NCBI GenBank assembly: GCA_021166835.1
Contig: JAJPEN010000020.1
Span: 3,465-67,464, forward strand
Length of the DNA: 64,000 bases
From: Burkholderiaceae bacterium
GTDB lineage: Bacteria > Pseudomonadota > Gammaproteobacteria > Burkholderiales > Burkholderiaceae
Direction: 5' to 3'
A model generated the notes under the pieces. That model was not told the origin of the DNA and made no database searches. It worked only from the letters and a program-made list of their open reading frames with translations. A program made the position numbers and the translations under genes. Of this stretch, positions 1-7,741 are shown piece by piece (within the stretch, counting starts at the first letter, position 1; each line of letters opens with the position of its first letter).

Positions 1-18
1 CGGCAGCACGGTCTGCAT
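1..18 (-). CDS. Start of ABC transporter permease (partial)
   Basis: An ATG on the minus strand at position 18 opens a reading frame (MQTVLP) that runs off the window edge. It begins one base after the stop of the UrtE/LivF-type ATPase, the position where a LivH/UrtB-type inner-membrane permease would be expected. Neither permease of this transporter is visible elsewhere in the window. Six codons cannot prove identity, so the call rests on operon context. Confidence 0.35.
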
Positions 19-19
19 G

Positions 20-733
20 TCACAACCCCATGTTGCGTTCGAAGATCTCGGGCTGCTCGCGCAGCCGCGCCGCCTCGATCCGCTCGCGCTCGCGCCCGTT
101 CTCGATGAAGAGGACGTCGTCGGCGAGCGCCTGCACCATCTCCAGGTTCTGCTCGACGAGCAGGATGCTCAGCCGCTCCTCGCGGTTGATGCGCAGCAGG
201 ATCGTCGCGATCTCGTGCACGATCGACGGCTGGATTCCCTCCGACGGCTCGTCGAGCAGCAGCAGGCGCGGACGCGCGGCGAGCGCGCGCGCGATCGCGA
301 GCATCTGCTGCTGGCCGCCGGACAGCGTCTCGGCGCGCTGCGCGCTGCGTTCGCGCAGCACCGGAAAATAGCCGTACAGGCGCTCGAGATCCGGCTCTCC
401 GTGCTCGTGCGCGAGGGCACCGAGCCGGATGTTCTCCAGGACGCTGAAGCCCGGGAAAACCTCGCGGCCCTGCGGCACGTAGGCCACGCCGGCGAGGCTG
501 ATCCGGTGCGTCGGCCAGCCGGCGACGTCGTGGCCGCCGAAGCGCACCTCTCCCGCGGAAACCGCGACCAACCCCATGATCGCGCGCACCAGCGTCGTCT
601 TGCCCATGCCGTTGCGTCCCATCACGGCCAGCGTGCGGCCTTCGCCGAGCTGCAGCGACAGTCCCTTGAGCACCTGGTCGCCGCGCGAATAGCCGGCGTA
701 CAGCGCGCGGATCGAAAGCGCCGGATCGCTCAT
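20..733 (-). CDS. ABC transporter ATP-binding protein, UrtE/LivF type
   Basis: A 237-aa cytoplasmic ATPase, a usual length for LivF/UrtE, that powers a HAAT-type importer for urea, amides or branched-chain amino acids. Walker A is GRNGMGKTT near residue 35, the signature is LSGGQQQMLAIARAL and Walker B is LLLLDEPSEG. The QQQM form of the signature and the GMGKTT P-loop are typical of the LivF/UrtE half of the ATPase pair. Its ATG at 733 overlaps the TGA of the upstream ATPase gene as ATGA, so the two are probably translationally coupled. A longer upstream frame exists but would overlap that gene entirely, so the ATG at 733 was chosen. Substrate cannot be decided from this subunit. Confidence 0.9.
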   Translation of the reverse strand: MSDPALSIRALYAGYSRGDQVLKGLSLQLGEGRTLAVMGRNGMGKTTLVRAIMGLVAVSAGEVRFGGHDVAGWPTHRISLAGVAYVPQGREVFPGFSVLENIRLGALAHEHGEPDLERLYGYFPVLRERSAQRAETLSGGQQQMLAIARALAARPRLLLLDEPSEGIQPSIVHEIATILLRINREERLSILLVEQNLEMVQALADDVLFIENGRERERIEAARLREQPEIFERNMGL

Positions 734-1473
734 GCAGCCTCGCCAAGATAGGCGGCGCGCACCCGGGGATCCTGCCGCACGCTCTCGTAGTCGCCCTCGC
801 TCTGCACGATACCGCCGAGCATGACGAGGATGGGGCACTCGAGGTCGCGCACGAAGCGCATGTCGTGCTCGATCGCGAGCACGGCCATGCCGCGCTCGCC
901 GCTGATCCGGTGGATCAGCCGCACGGTATCGGCGGTCTCCTGCGCCGTCATGCCAGCGGTCGGTTCGTCGAGCAGCAGCAGGCGGGGGCCGCGCGACACG
1001 AGCATCAGCAACTCGAGCCGCTGCTTCGCGCCGTGCGGCAGCTGCTCGACCGGCGCGAAGCGCAGGTCGAAGAGACCCGCTTCGCGAAGCAGCGCCGCGT
1101 AGCCGTCGACCGACAATCCGCGAAGGCTTCCCGCCACGCTGCTGCCCGCGGCGCCGACCCGCGCGAGCTCCAGGTTCTCCAGCACCGAAAGACCGGCGAG
1201 CACGCCCGGCACCTGGAACTTGCGCAGCATGCCGAGTCGCGCGATGCGATGCGCCGGCATGCGTTCGGTGCGCTGCCCGTCGAAGACGCAGCGCCCCGCG
1301 TCGGGCCGCAGCACGCCGCTCAGGATGTTGAACAGCGTGCTCTTGCCGCAGCCGTTGGGCCCGATGATGCACTTCACCTCGCCGGCGCCGAGCTGCAGCT
1401 CGACGCCGTTCAGGACGTGCAGCCCGCCGAAGCGCTTGCGGATCCCCTCGACCGCGAGCAGCGGCTCGCCCAT
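730..1473 (-). CDS. ABC transporter ATP-binding protein, UrtD/LivG type
   Basis: A 247-aa ATPase, the LivG/UrtD partner of the downstream subunit. Walker A is GPNGCGKST near residue 38 and Walker B is LLLLDEPTAGMT. The AGMT ending of Walker B is more usual for UrtD than for LivG, where AGLN/AGMNP is common. The expected LSGG signature is degenerate here (EQLPHGAKQRLEL), as in the UrtD/LivG class. It starts one base after the stop of the binding-protein gene. The order binding protein, D-type ATPase, E-type ATPase, then permease differs from the usual urtABCDE order. Confidence 0.9.
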   Translation of the reverse strand: MGEPLLAVEGIRKRFGGLHVLNGVELQLGAGEVKCIIGPNGCGKSTLFNILSGVLRPDAGRCVFDGQRTERMPAHRIARLGMLRKFQVPGVLAGLSVLENLELARVGAAGSSVAGSLRGLSVDGYAALLREAGLFDLRFAPVEQLPHGAKQRLELLMLVSRGPRLLLLDEPTAGMTAQETADTVRLIHRISGERGMAVLAIEHDMRFVRDLECPILVMLGGIVQSEGDYESVRQDPRVRAAYLGEAA

Positions 1474-1474
1474 C

Positions 1475-2698
1475 CTATTTCGCGCACTGGTTCGGAGCGA
1501 CGACCTTGCCGATGTATTCGAGCATCTGCAGCTTGCCCCCGCGCGCCTCGGACACCAGCATGTTCAGGTCGACGTGGCGATCGTCGGCGCGCATCGTCAC
1601 CGGCCCGTTGCCCACCGTCAGCGTCTGGCCGACGATCGCCTTCATGGCGTCTTCCGCCTTGACCGAGTTCGCCTTCTTCAGCGCGTCGAGATAGAAGCGC
1701 GTGATACCGTAATGCGCGTCGACGTAGTAGCTCACGGTGGCGCCCTCGCCGAAGCGCTTGCGCTGACGCGCGACGAAGTCCTTCGCCTCGGGCCGGTCCA
1801 GCGTCTGGATGAAATGCGAGCAGGTCACGATCCCGTCGGCTTCGCTGCCCGAGAAGCCGGGCAGGTAGTTCTCGTTGAAGCCCATGAAGGCGATGCGCAC
1901 GCGGTCCTTCAGGCCGGCGGCCACGAACTGCTTCACGAAGGTGACGCCGTCGGCGCCGGGCAGCGTGAGCACGAGCACCTTCGCTCCGGAGTCGGCGATC
2001 TTGCGAAGCGTCGGCGCGAAATCCTTGACGCCGAAGGGCGTGTACTCCTCGCCGAGCACCTTGCCGTTGCTGCGCGCGACCGCCGCCTTGATCGCGGCGT
2101 TCATCTTCTGCGGCCAGACGTAGTCGGCGCCGAACAGGTAGTAGCCTCCCTGGCCGTCGGCGTTCTTCGCGAGCCACGGGATCAGCGGATCGACGTAGTG
2201 CGCCGGAAGCGCCGAGTAGCACGCGATGTAGGGGCTGCAGACGCCGCCCTCGTAGTCGGTGGCATACAGCAGCGGCGTCTTGCCGCGCTCGATCGTCGAC
2301 TTGATCGCATCGCGGTTGGCCGAGGTCACCGGTCCGATGATCGCCGCCACCTTGTCGCGGCGGATCAGTTGTCCCGCACGCTCGACCGCCGTCTTCGGAT
2401 CGGTCTTGTCGTCGGCCTTGACGATCTCGACCTTGCGCCCGAGAACGCCGCCGGCGGCATTGACCTCCTCCACTGCCAGCGTGATCCCCTGCTCGCCCTG
2501 CTGGCCGAACAGTTCCAGGCCGCCGGAGAACGGCAGCAGCATGCCGAGTCGAACGGGCTCGGCCGCCCGCACGATGGCGGGGAAGCCGAGCACGGAAGCG
2601 CCCGCCGCCGCGGCCCCCGCCCCGAGCAGCCGCCGTCGCACCGGGCGACGCGGCGAAATTTCGGCGACGAGAGAAGATTCTGGTCGATTCGCGTTCAT
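1475..2698 (-). CDS. Periplasmic substrate-binding protein, AmiC/UrtA-like (Peripla_BP_5)
   Basis: A 407-aa type I periplasmic binding protein that presents substrate to the downstream ATPases and permeases. The N-terminus carries a twin-arginine-like signal (RRRLLGAG followed by an Ala-rich hydrophobic stretch ending FPAIVRA, about residues 15-45), so it is probably exported by Tat. The mature part begins EPVRLGMLLPFSGGLELFG. Elements such as GADYVWPQ and the closing RHVDLNMLVSEARGGK resemble the AmiC/UrtA/FmdD branch that binds urea or short-chain amides rather than amino acids. The ATG at 2698 was chosen because it begins directly before the signal; the longer frame upstream would cross the divergent gene. 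A 14-bp palindrome lies 24 bases upstream of the start. Confidence 0.9.
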   Translation of the reverse strand: MNANRPESSLVAEISPRRPVRRRLLGAGAAAAGASVLGFPAIVRAAEPVRLGMLLPFSGGLELFGQQGEQGITLAVEEVNAAGGVLGRKVEIVKADDKTDPKTAVERAGQLIRRDKVAAIIGPVTSANRDAIKSTIERGKTPLLYATDYEGGVCSPYIACYSALPAHYVDPLIPWLAKNADGQGGYYLFGADYVWPQKMNAAIKAAVARSNGKVLGEEYTPFGVKDFAPTLRKIADSGAKVLVLTLPGADGVTFVKQFVAAGLKDRVRIAFMGFNENYLPGFSGSEADGIVTCSHFIQTLDRPEAKDFVARQRKRFGEGATVSYYVDAHYGITRFYLDALKKANSVKAEDAMKAIVGQTLTVGNGPVTMRADDRHVDLNMLVSEARGGKLQMLEYIGKVVAPNQCAK

Positions 2699-2721
2699 GC
2701 GGGCTCCCGATGTCCGAATTA

Positions 2722-2735
2722 GTTTCCTAGGAAAC
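2722..2735. promoter_or_regulatory. 14-bp perfect palindrome, candidate MarR-type operator
   Basis: The sequence GTTTCCTAGGAAAC is a perfect palindrome between the divergent transporter operon (start 2698) and the AmiC-like gene (start 2847). Palindromes of the form TTTCC-TA-GGAAA are typical for winged-helix MarR dimers, and a MarR gene lies 1.2 kb away. Regulation by that protein is an inference. Confidence 0.5.
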
Positions 2736-2846
2736 AGAGCCGCAACATAAACGAATCGGAACTTCGACTCAAGCCGGGGCGCGGGCGAAGCTCGTGCGGC
2801 CTGCACGCCAAAGATAATCCTGACGGACGCGCCTTCGCGAAAGACG

Positions 2847-3938
2847 ATGACCCCCAGCGAGACATTCGGCCGCACGATCCTGCGCGCGCGAAAGCGGTCG
2901 CGCGAGAGCTTCGTCGTCGGCCTGCTCATTCCGGTCTCCGGGCCGCTGGCGATGCTGGGGCCGTCGGCGCTCGCCTGCGGCCGACTGGCCGGCGAAGCGT
3001 GGAATCGTGCCGGCGGCTCGCTCGGGCGCGAGGTCCGGCTCGCGGTGCTCGATGCGGGCGCTCCGAGCGCTCGACTCGACGACGAAGTCGCCACGCTCCT
3101 CGACAACGACGAGCTGGACGCGATCGTCGCGCTGGGCACGACTCCGGTCGGCCACCGTGTCAGCGAGATCATCGGTGCCCGGGTCCCGATGATCTTCACG
3201 ACGCAGTTCGAAGGCACCGGCCTGCCGCGCTGGGTGCACGCGATCGGTGAGACGCCCGATCGGCAGTTGCTACCGGCCGTGCAGTGGATGAGCGAGCACC
3301 GCCGGGTGCGGCGCTGGTATCTGCTCGGCAACGACTACTCGTGGCCGCGCTGCGCGCATCGCAAGGTGGCCGAACGCATTCGCGGGCTCGGCGGCAGCGT
3401 CGCCGCCGAACGCTACGTCGCGCTGGGCGAGCGCGACTTCGATCGCGTCGTGGAAGAGATCGCGCACAGCTCGGCGGACGCGGTGCTCGTGTCGCTGATC
3501 GGCAGCGACTCCGTCCACATGTGCCGCGCGTTCGCGGCCGCCGATCTCCCCGGACGCGTGCTGCGGCTGTCCTCGAGCATCGAGGAGAACGCGCTGCTCG
3601 GAATGGGCCATCGCAACACCGAAGGCCTGTTCGCCGTGTCGGGCTACTTCGCGACGATCGGCTCGGAAGCCAACGCGCGCTTCAAGGAGCGCTATCACGG
3701 CCGTTTCGGCGACCGTGCGCCGACGCTGAACTCGCTCGCGCAATCGGTGTACGAAGGACTCGTCCACCTGCGGCGGCAATGCGGCGAGACGACGGACAAC
3801 GACGACTCGCCACTGTCGAGCGTTCGAAGCGTCCGCCGGCCGGGACCGCGCAGTGCCCCTGCCGAATGCGTCTATCTCGCCGAGGCCGACGGCCTGGCGC
3901 TTCGGGTCATCCAGGACCTGTCCGGGCCGAGCCGATGA
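2847..3938 (+). CDS. AmiC-like ligand-sensing protein without signal peptide
   Basis: A 363-aa protein with the AmiC/UrtA type I periplasmic-binding fold. VVGLLIPVSGPLAMLG (about residues 22-37) corresponds to the first strand and ligand loop, and GNDYSWPR matches GADYVWPQ in the divergently encoded transport protein. There is no signal peptide: the N-terminus is basic (RTILRARKRSR), so it is probably cytoplasmic. In Pseudomonas, AmiC is a cytoplasmic amide sensor that controls the antiterminator AmiR. No AmiR/ANTAR gene is visible here, so the output is unknown. It shares the divergent promoter region with the transporter. Its 3' end overlaps the convergent MarR gene by 32 bases. Confidence 0.75.
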   Translation: MTPSETFGRTILRARKRSRESFVVGLLIPVSGPLAMLGPSALACGRLAGEAWNRAGGSLGREVRLAVLDAGAPSARLDDEVATLLDNDELDAIVALGTTPVGHRVSEIIGARVPMIFTTQFEGTGLPRWVHAIGETPDRQLLPAVQWMSEHRRVRRWYLLGNDYSWPRCAHRKVAERIRGLGGSVAAERYVALGERDFDRVVEEIAHSSADAVLVSLIGSDSVHMCRAFAAADLPGRVLRLSSSIEENALLGMGHRNTEGLFAVSGYFATIGSEANARFKERYHGRFGDRAPTLNSLAQSVYEGLVHLRRQCGETTDNDDSPLSSVRSVRRPGPRSAPAECVYLAEADGLALRVIQDLSGPSR

Positions 3939-4371
3939 AGTCCTGCAGCAGCGCGCGCAGCTCGCGCACGCGCGGCTCTCCCAGGCGGCCTTCCAGGCTG
4001 CGACGGCTGCGCGCGATGCTCTCGTTCAGCAGCTCCACCTTGCGCAAGCCGAAATCGGAGATGTGCAGCACGACGCGTCGCTGATCGACGGGATCGACCG
4101 AGCGTTGCACCAGCGCCGCATCCACCATTCGATCGATCACCTTGCTGGTGGCCGACATCCGCATGCCAGCTTCGCGGGCGAGATCCGACATCGAGCGGCC
4201 CTTTTCGTCGGCGAGCACCTCGAGTACGCGCCAGAACTCGACCGGGACGCCGTCGCTTCCGATCACCCGCTGCAGGTCGGCGGTAGCCCGGCGACTCGCC
4301 TGGTAGAGCAGACTTTGCAGTGAAGGAGCGGAATCGGGAGCGCCGACGGACAGCAGGTGTTCGGGGGACAT
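3907..4371 (-). CDS. MarR family transcriptional regulator
   Basis: A 154-aa winged-helix regulator. The DNA-binding region contains MSDLAREAGMRMSATSKVIDRM (recognition helix, about residues 60-82) followed by the wing sequence DPVDQRRVVLHIS, the DxRxxxxxLT-like motif of MarR proteins. The ATG at 4371 gives the normal length; a longer frame up to 4464 would add a poor, basic N-terminus. It ends tail-to-tail with the AmiC-like gene and is divergent from the TetR gene. Likely targets are the palindrome at 2722 or the one at 4450. Neither is proven. Confidence 0.88.
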   Translation of the reverse strand: MSPEHLLSVGAPDSAPSLQSLLYQASRRATADLQRVIGSDGVPVEFWRVLEVLADEKGRSMSDLAREAGMRMSATSKVIDRMVDAALVQRSVDPVDQRRVVLHISDFGLRKVELLNESIARSRRSLEGRLGEPRVRELRALLQDFIGSARTGPG

Positions 4372-4449
4372 TCCGGAAAGAAGCCGAGCTCGGTTCGAAC
4401 CGGCCGATCTTACCCGCTTGCACCCCATGCGGGCACTCGCTAGACTAAC

Positions 4450-4463
4450 TGACTTCGGAGTCA
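4450..4463. promoter_or_regulatory. Inverted repeat TGACTTCGGAGTCA, candidate TetR/MarR operator
   Basis: Arms TGACT and AGTCA flank TCGG, eight bases before the TetR ATG and in the intergenic region shared with the divergent MarR gene. TetR regulators commonly bind a palindrome overlapping their own promoter, so this is a good candidate for autoregulation. Assignment to TetR rather than MarR is inferred from distance only. Confidence 0.4.
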
Positions 4464-4471
4464 TTTAATCG

Positions 4472-5155
4472 ATGCCGCCCCCCGCCCCCGCCGCGCCGGC
4501 CGCGAACGACCGGCCCGCGCCGGCCCGCGCCACACGCCGCTGGGCCCGCCGCAAGGACGCGCGCCCCGGCGAGCTGCTGGAAGCGGCCCTCGATCTCTTC
4601 GTCGATCGCGGCTTCGCCGCCACGCGCCTGGAAGACGTCGCGCAACGCGCCGGCGTCAGCAAGGGCACGCTGTATCTCTACTACGCGAACAAGGAAGAGC
4701 TGCTGAAGGCAGTGGTGCGCGCCAATCTCATCCCGCTGATCGACGCTTTCGCCGAGGAGATCCGCCGCTCGGAGGCGCCCTGCGCCGAGCAGCTGCGGCT
4801 CTTCTTCCGCAAATGGTGGGAAACGGTGGGCGCCACCCGCTACGCCGGCATCGCCAAGCTCGTGGTCGCCGAATCGGGCAACTTCCCCGAACTCGCGCGC
4901 TTCTTCCAGCAGGAAGTGATCCTCCCCGTGATGGTCGCGCTCGCCTCGATCGTGCGCCGCGGCATCTCGCTCGGCGAATTCCGCGAGATCGACGTCGAGG
5001 CGTCCGCGCCGCTGTGGATGTCGCCCCTGGTGTTGCGTGCGATCTGGGAACACTCGATCGCGCCGTGTTGCCCGCCCGACTTCGACATCCCGATCGAGCG
5101 CTTCCTCGACACGCACCTGGCCTACGTGCTGCGCACGCTATCCCTCGAAACCTGA
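4472..5155 (+). CDS. TetR/AcrR family transcriptional regulator
   Basis: A 227-aa regulator with an Ala/Pro-rich leader of about 30 residues. The TetR helix-turn-helix follows: ALDLFVDRGFAATRLEDVAQ (about residues 38-57), then AGVSKGTLYLYYANKEELL. The C-terminal ligand domain is not specific enough to name an inducer. It stands in front of the isoaspartyl methyltransferase-like, rhodanese and TolC-type genes in the same direction, so it probably controls this efflux-linked cluster and itself. The small inverted repeat just upstream is a plausible operator. Confidence 0.88.
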   Translation: MPPPAPAAPAANDRPAPARATRRWARRKDARPGELLEAALDLFVDRGFAATRLEDVAQRAGVSKGTLYLYYANKEELLKAVVRANLIPLIDAFAEEIRRSEAPCAEQLRLFFRKWWETVGATRYAGIAKLVVAESGNFPELARFFQQEVILPVMVALASIVRRGISLGEFREIDVEASAPLWMSPLVLRAIWEHSIAPCCPPDFDIPIERFLDTHLAYVLRTLSLET

Positions 5156-5196
5156 TTGCTAGAATGCCGCCACTTCCCCTCTCTCCCGCGCCCCTC

Positions 5197-5862
5197 ATGG
5201 ACTTCGAACGCGCCCGTTTCAACATGGTCGAGCAGCAGATCCGTCCATGGGACGTACTCGACCCCGACGTGCTCGAGACGCTGTTCGCCGTTCACCGCGA
5301 AGACTTCGTTCCGCCCGCATACCGCGCGCTCGCGTTCAGCGACCTCGAGCTTCCGCTGACGCTCGACGGCGTCGCCACCGGCGAGAGGATGCTCTCGCCG
5401 AAGCTGGAGGCGCGCATGCTGCAGTCGGTGCTGCCCGAGCGCGTGCATTCGGTGCTCGAGATCGGCGCGGGATCGGGACACATGGCCGCGCTGCTCGCGC
5501 AGTTCGCGCGCCAGGTGACCACCTGCGAGCTTCGCGAAGACCTGTGCCGCTTCGCGCGCTCGAACCTGAAGAAGGCCGGCGTGGGCAACGTCAGCGTCGA
5601 GCATCGCAACGGCCTGGACGTCGCGGCCGAGGGCGGCTTCGACGTCATCGTGCTGTCGGGCTCGGTGCAGTTCGTTCCCGATACGCTGATGCAGCGGCTG
5701 AACCCGGGCGGTCGGCTCATCGCGATCGTCGGCGAGCCGCCGGTGATGAGCGCGCAACGCATCGTTCGCACCGGCGAGCGCGAGTTCCACAGCGAGAAGC
5801 TGTTCGAAACCGCGGCGCCGCCGCTGCGCGAGTTCCCGCAACGCGACCGCTTCCGCTTCTGA
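5197..5862 (+). CDS. Protein-L-isoaspartate O-methyltransferase family protein
   Basis: A 221-aa class I SAM-dependent methyltransferase of the PCMT family. Motif I is VLEIGAGSGHMAALLA (about residues 85-100). Before it comes the PCMT-type region with MVEQQIRPWDVLD at the start and MLSPKLEARMLQ before the Rossmann fold. The canonical Pcm repairs isoaspartyl residues. This shorter branch is often encoded ahead of rhodanese and TolC genes, and its substrate is less certain. The ATG at 5197 gives MDFERARFNM, the family's usual start. An in-frame ATG at 5164 is less likely because it adds a Pro/Leu-rich leader. Confidence 0.85.
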   Translation: MDFERARFNMVEQQIRPWDVLDPDVLETLFAVHREDFVPPAYRALAFSDLELPLTLDGVATGERMLSPKLEARMLQSVLPERVHSVLEIGAGSGHMAALLAQFARQVTTCELREDLCRFARSNLKKAGVGNVSVEHRNGLDVAAEGGFDVIVLSGSVQFVPDTLMQRLNPGGRLIAIVGEPPVMSAQRIVRTGEREFHSEKLFETAAPPLREFPQRDRFRF

Positions 5863-5886
5863 TGCCGCGCGAAAGCTTCGTCGAGC

Positions 5887-6201
5887 ATGCAGCAGATCAC
5901 CCCGCGCGCGCTCGCTTCCCGGCTTTGCGACGAGCCGCTGCTGCTGCTCGACGTGCGCGAGGCATGGGAGGTCGCGACCAGTCCTTTCCCGGATGCGATG
6001 CACGTGCCGATGCGCGAGATACCGTCGCGCATCGCCGAACTGCCGACGCAGCGTCCCATCGTCTGCATCTGTCATCACGGCGCACGCAGTGCGCAGGTCG
6101 CGCTGTTCCTGCAGCACCGCGGCTTCGAGCGCGTCTACAACCTGTCGGGAGGCATCGATGCCTGGGCGCGGGAAGTCGATCCTGCGGTCGTTCGCTACTG
6201 A
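5887..6201 (+). CDS. Rhodanese-like domain protein
   Basis: A 104-aa single rhodanese domain. The active-site loop is CHHGARS (about residues 61-67), with the nucleophilic Cys and the Arg of the CxxGxR sulfurtransferase pattern. The N-terminal DVREAWE and C-terminal LSGGIDAWA are standard rhodanese elements. It probably transfers sulfane sulfur in the cytoplasm. It lies 24 bases after the methyltransferase-like gene and 31 bases before the TolC-type gene, so the three are probably co-transcribed. Confidence 0.92.
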   Translation: MQQITPRALASRLCDEPLLLLDVREAWEVATSPFPDAMHVPMREIPSRIAELPTQRPIVCICHHGARSAQVALFLQHRGFERVYNLSGGIDAWAREVDPAVVRY

Positions 6202-6232
6202 CGCTGAACGCGGCGTTCCAGGAGAGCAAGCG

Positions 6233-7714
6233 ATGAAACCGAAGACGGCCGCGAAGGCGCTCGCCAACGCCATCGCGGGGCTGATGCTCGCCGCGCCCGC
6301 GCTGCCCGCCTGCGCGCTCGACCTGATACAGGCCTGGCGCGATGCGCTGGCCAACGACGCGCAGGTCGCCGCCGCGCGCTCGCAGCTCGAAGCCACCCGC
6401 GAACGCGTCCCGCAGGCGCGCTCGCAACTGCTGCCGGCGGTCGGCGCCACCGCCGGAGCGAATCGCCTGCGCGTGGACCCGAACCGCGGTCCCGACCAGA
6501 GCTTCACGTCGCAGGCCTACGCGATCCAGCTTTCGGTGCCGCTGCTCAGCCTGCCCGAGCAGCAGGCATGGGAACAGAGCAAGCTCGCCGTCGGCATCGC
6601 CGAGGCGCAGTACGCGCAGGCGCGGCAGGACCTCATCCTTCGCGTCTCGCGCGCCTACTTCGACGTGCTCGCCGCACAGGACAACCTCGGGACGATCCGC
6701 GCGCAGAAGCGCGCGATCGCCGAGCAGCTCGAAGCGGCCAAGCGCAATTTCGAGGTCGGTACCGCGACGATCACCGACCAGCAGGAGGCGCAGGCGCGTT
6801 TCGATCTGACGGTCGCGCAGGAGATCGCGGCGGTCAACGCCCTCGACGTGCAGCGCGCGCTTCTCGCCCAGCTCGTCGGCCGGCCCACCGGCGAACTCGA
6901 CGTCCTGCGCCGCGGCGTACTGCTGCAACCGCCGCAGCCGGCCAGCGAGGCCGAATGGGTGCGGCAGGCCACCGACAGCAGCCTCGCCGTGCAGCAGCAG
7001 CGCGTGAACGTCGACATCGCGCGCCGGGAGATCGAACGGCGGCGCTACGCGAAGTACCCGTCGGTGGACCTCGTCGGCTCGCTCGCGCGCAACGAGAACG
7101 CCACGCTGGCCGCGCTCGGGCTGCGCACGAACACGGCCTCCGTGGGAGTGCAGTTGTCGGTGCCGCTGTACACCGGCGGCGGAATCGAAGCCAGCGTGCG
7201 CGAGGCAGCGGCGCTGCTCGATCGTTCGCAATCGGACCTCGAAACCACGCGCCGGCAGATCGAACAGGCCACGCGGCAGGCGTATCTCGGCGTGAACAGC
7301 AGCCTCGCGCAGGTGAGCGCGCTCGAGGCCGCCGAACGCTCGAGCCAGCTCGCGCTCGAATCGAACCTGCTCGGCTACCAGGTGGGCGTACGCATCAACA
7401 TCGATGTGCTGAACGCGCAGCAGCAGCTGTTCAGCACCCGGCGCGACCTCGCGCGCGCGCGCTACGACGTCATCGTCAACGGGCTGCAGTTGAAATCCAC
7501 GGCGGGCGCGCTCGGCGAGGACGACGTGGCTGCGGTCGATGCGCTGCTCGCGCCGCCGGCGCCGGGACAGCAGGAGCCAGGTACGCCGTCGCCGTCGACG
7601 ACACCGTCGCCGTCGACGACGCCGTTGCCGCCGCCCACGACTTCGTCGCCTCCCGCGAGCGCCGCACCGACGGCGCCCGCCTCCGCCGCGCCGAAGAGAC
7701 CCGCCCGCCGCTGA
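6233..7714 (+). CDS. TolC family outer membrane channel
   Basis: A 493-aa outer-membrane efflux protein with a signal peptide (Ala/Leu-rich, ending near LPACA, residues 1-29). It has the two repeated TolC domains: coiled-coil segments rich in Ala/Gln/Leu and the paired strands YAIQLSVPLLSLPEQQ and VGVQLSVPLYTGGGIEA, typical of trimeric channels for type I secretion or RND/ABC efflux. GGAGAG-like purines precede the ATG at 6233. The C-terminus after about residue 440 is a Pro/Ser/Thr/Ala tail encoded by an imperfect 18-bp tandem repeat, followed by KRPARR; this tail is not part of the TolC fold. No inner-membrane pump is encoded nearby. Confidence 0.93.
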   Translation: MKPKTAAKALANAIAGLMLAAPALPACALDLIQAWRDALANDAQVAAARSQLEATRERVPQARSQLLPAVGATAGANRLRVDPNRGPDQSFTSQAYAIQLSVPLLSLPEQQAWEQSKLAVGIAEAQYAQARQDLILRVSRAYFDVLAAQDNLGTIRAQKRAIAEQLEAAKRNFEVGTATITDQQEAQARFDLTVAQEIAAVNALDVQRALLAQLVGRPTGELDVLRRGVLLQPPQPASEAEWVRQATDSSLAVQQQRVNVDIARREIERRRYAKYPSVDLVGSLARNENATLAALGLRTNTASVGVQLSVPLYTGGGIEASVREAAALLDRSQSDLETTRRQIEQATRQAYLGVNSSLAQVSALEAAERSSQLALESNLLGYQVGVRINIDVLNAQQQLFSTRRDLARARYDVIVNGLQLKSTAGALGEDDVAAVDALLAPPAPGQQEPGTPSPSTTPSPSTTPLPPPTTSSPPASAAPTAPASAAPKRPARR

Positions 7715-7741
7715 TCGCTCGTCCGCGCCGCCCGCCTGTCC

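Noticed and set aside
2699..3331. N-terminal extension of the binding protein frame
   Set aside because: It crosses the divergent AmiC-like gene and precedes the signal peptide, so it cannot be part of the mature gene.
7588..7630. Tandem 18-bp repeat at the tolC 3' end as a possible CRISPR or minisatellite
   Set aside because: Only about two units, in frame, encoding a Pro/Ser/Thr tail. It is a low-complexity protein tail, not an array.
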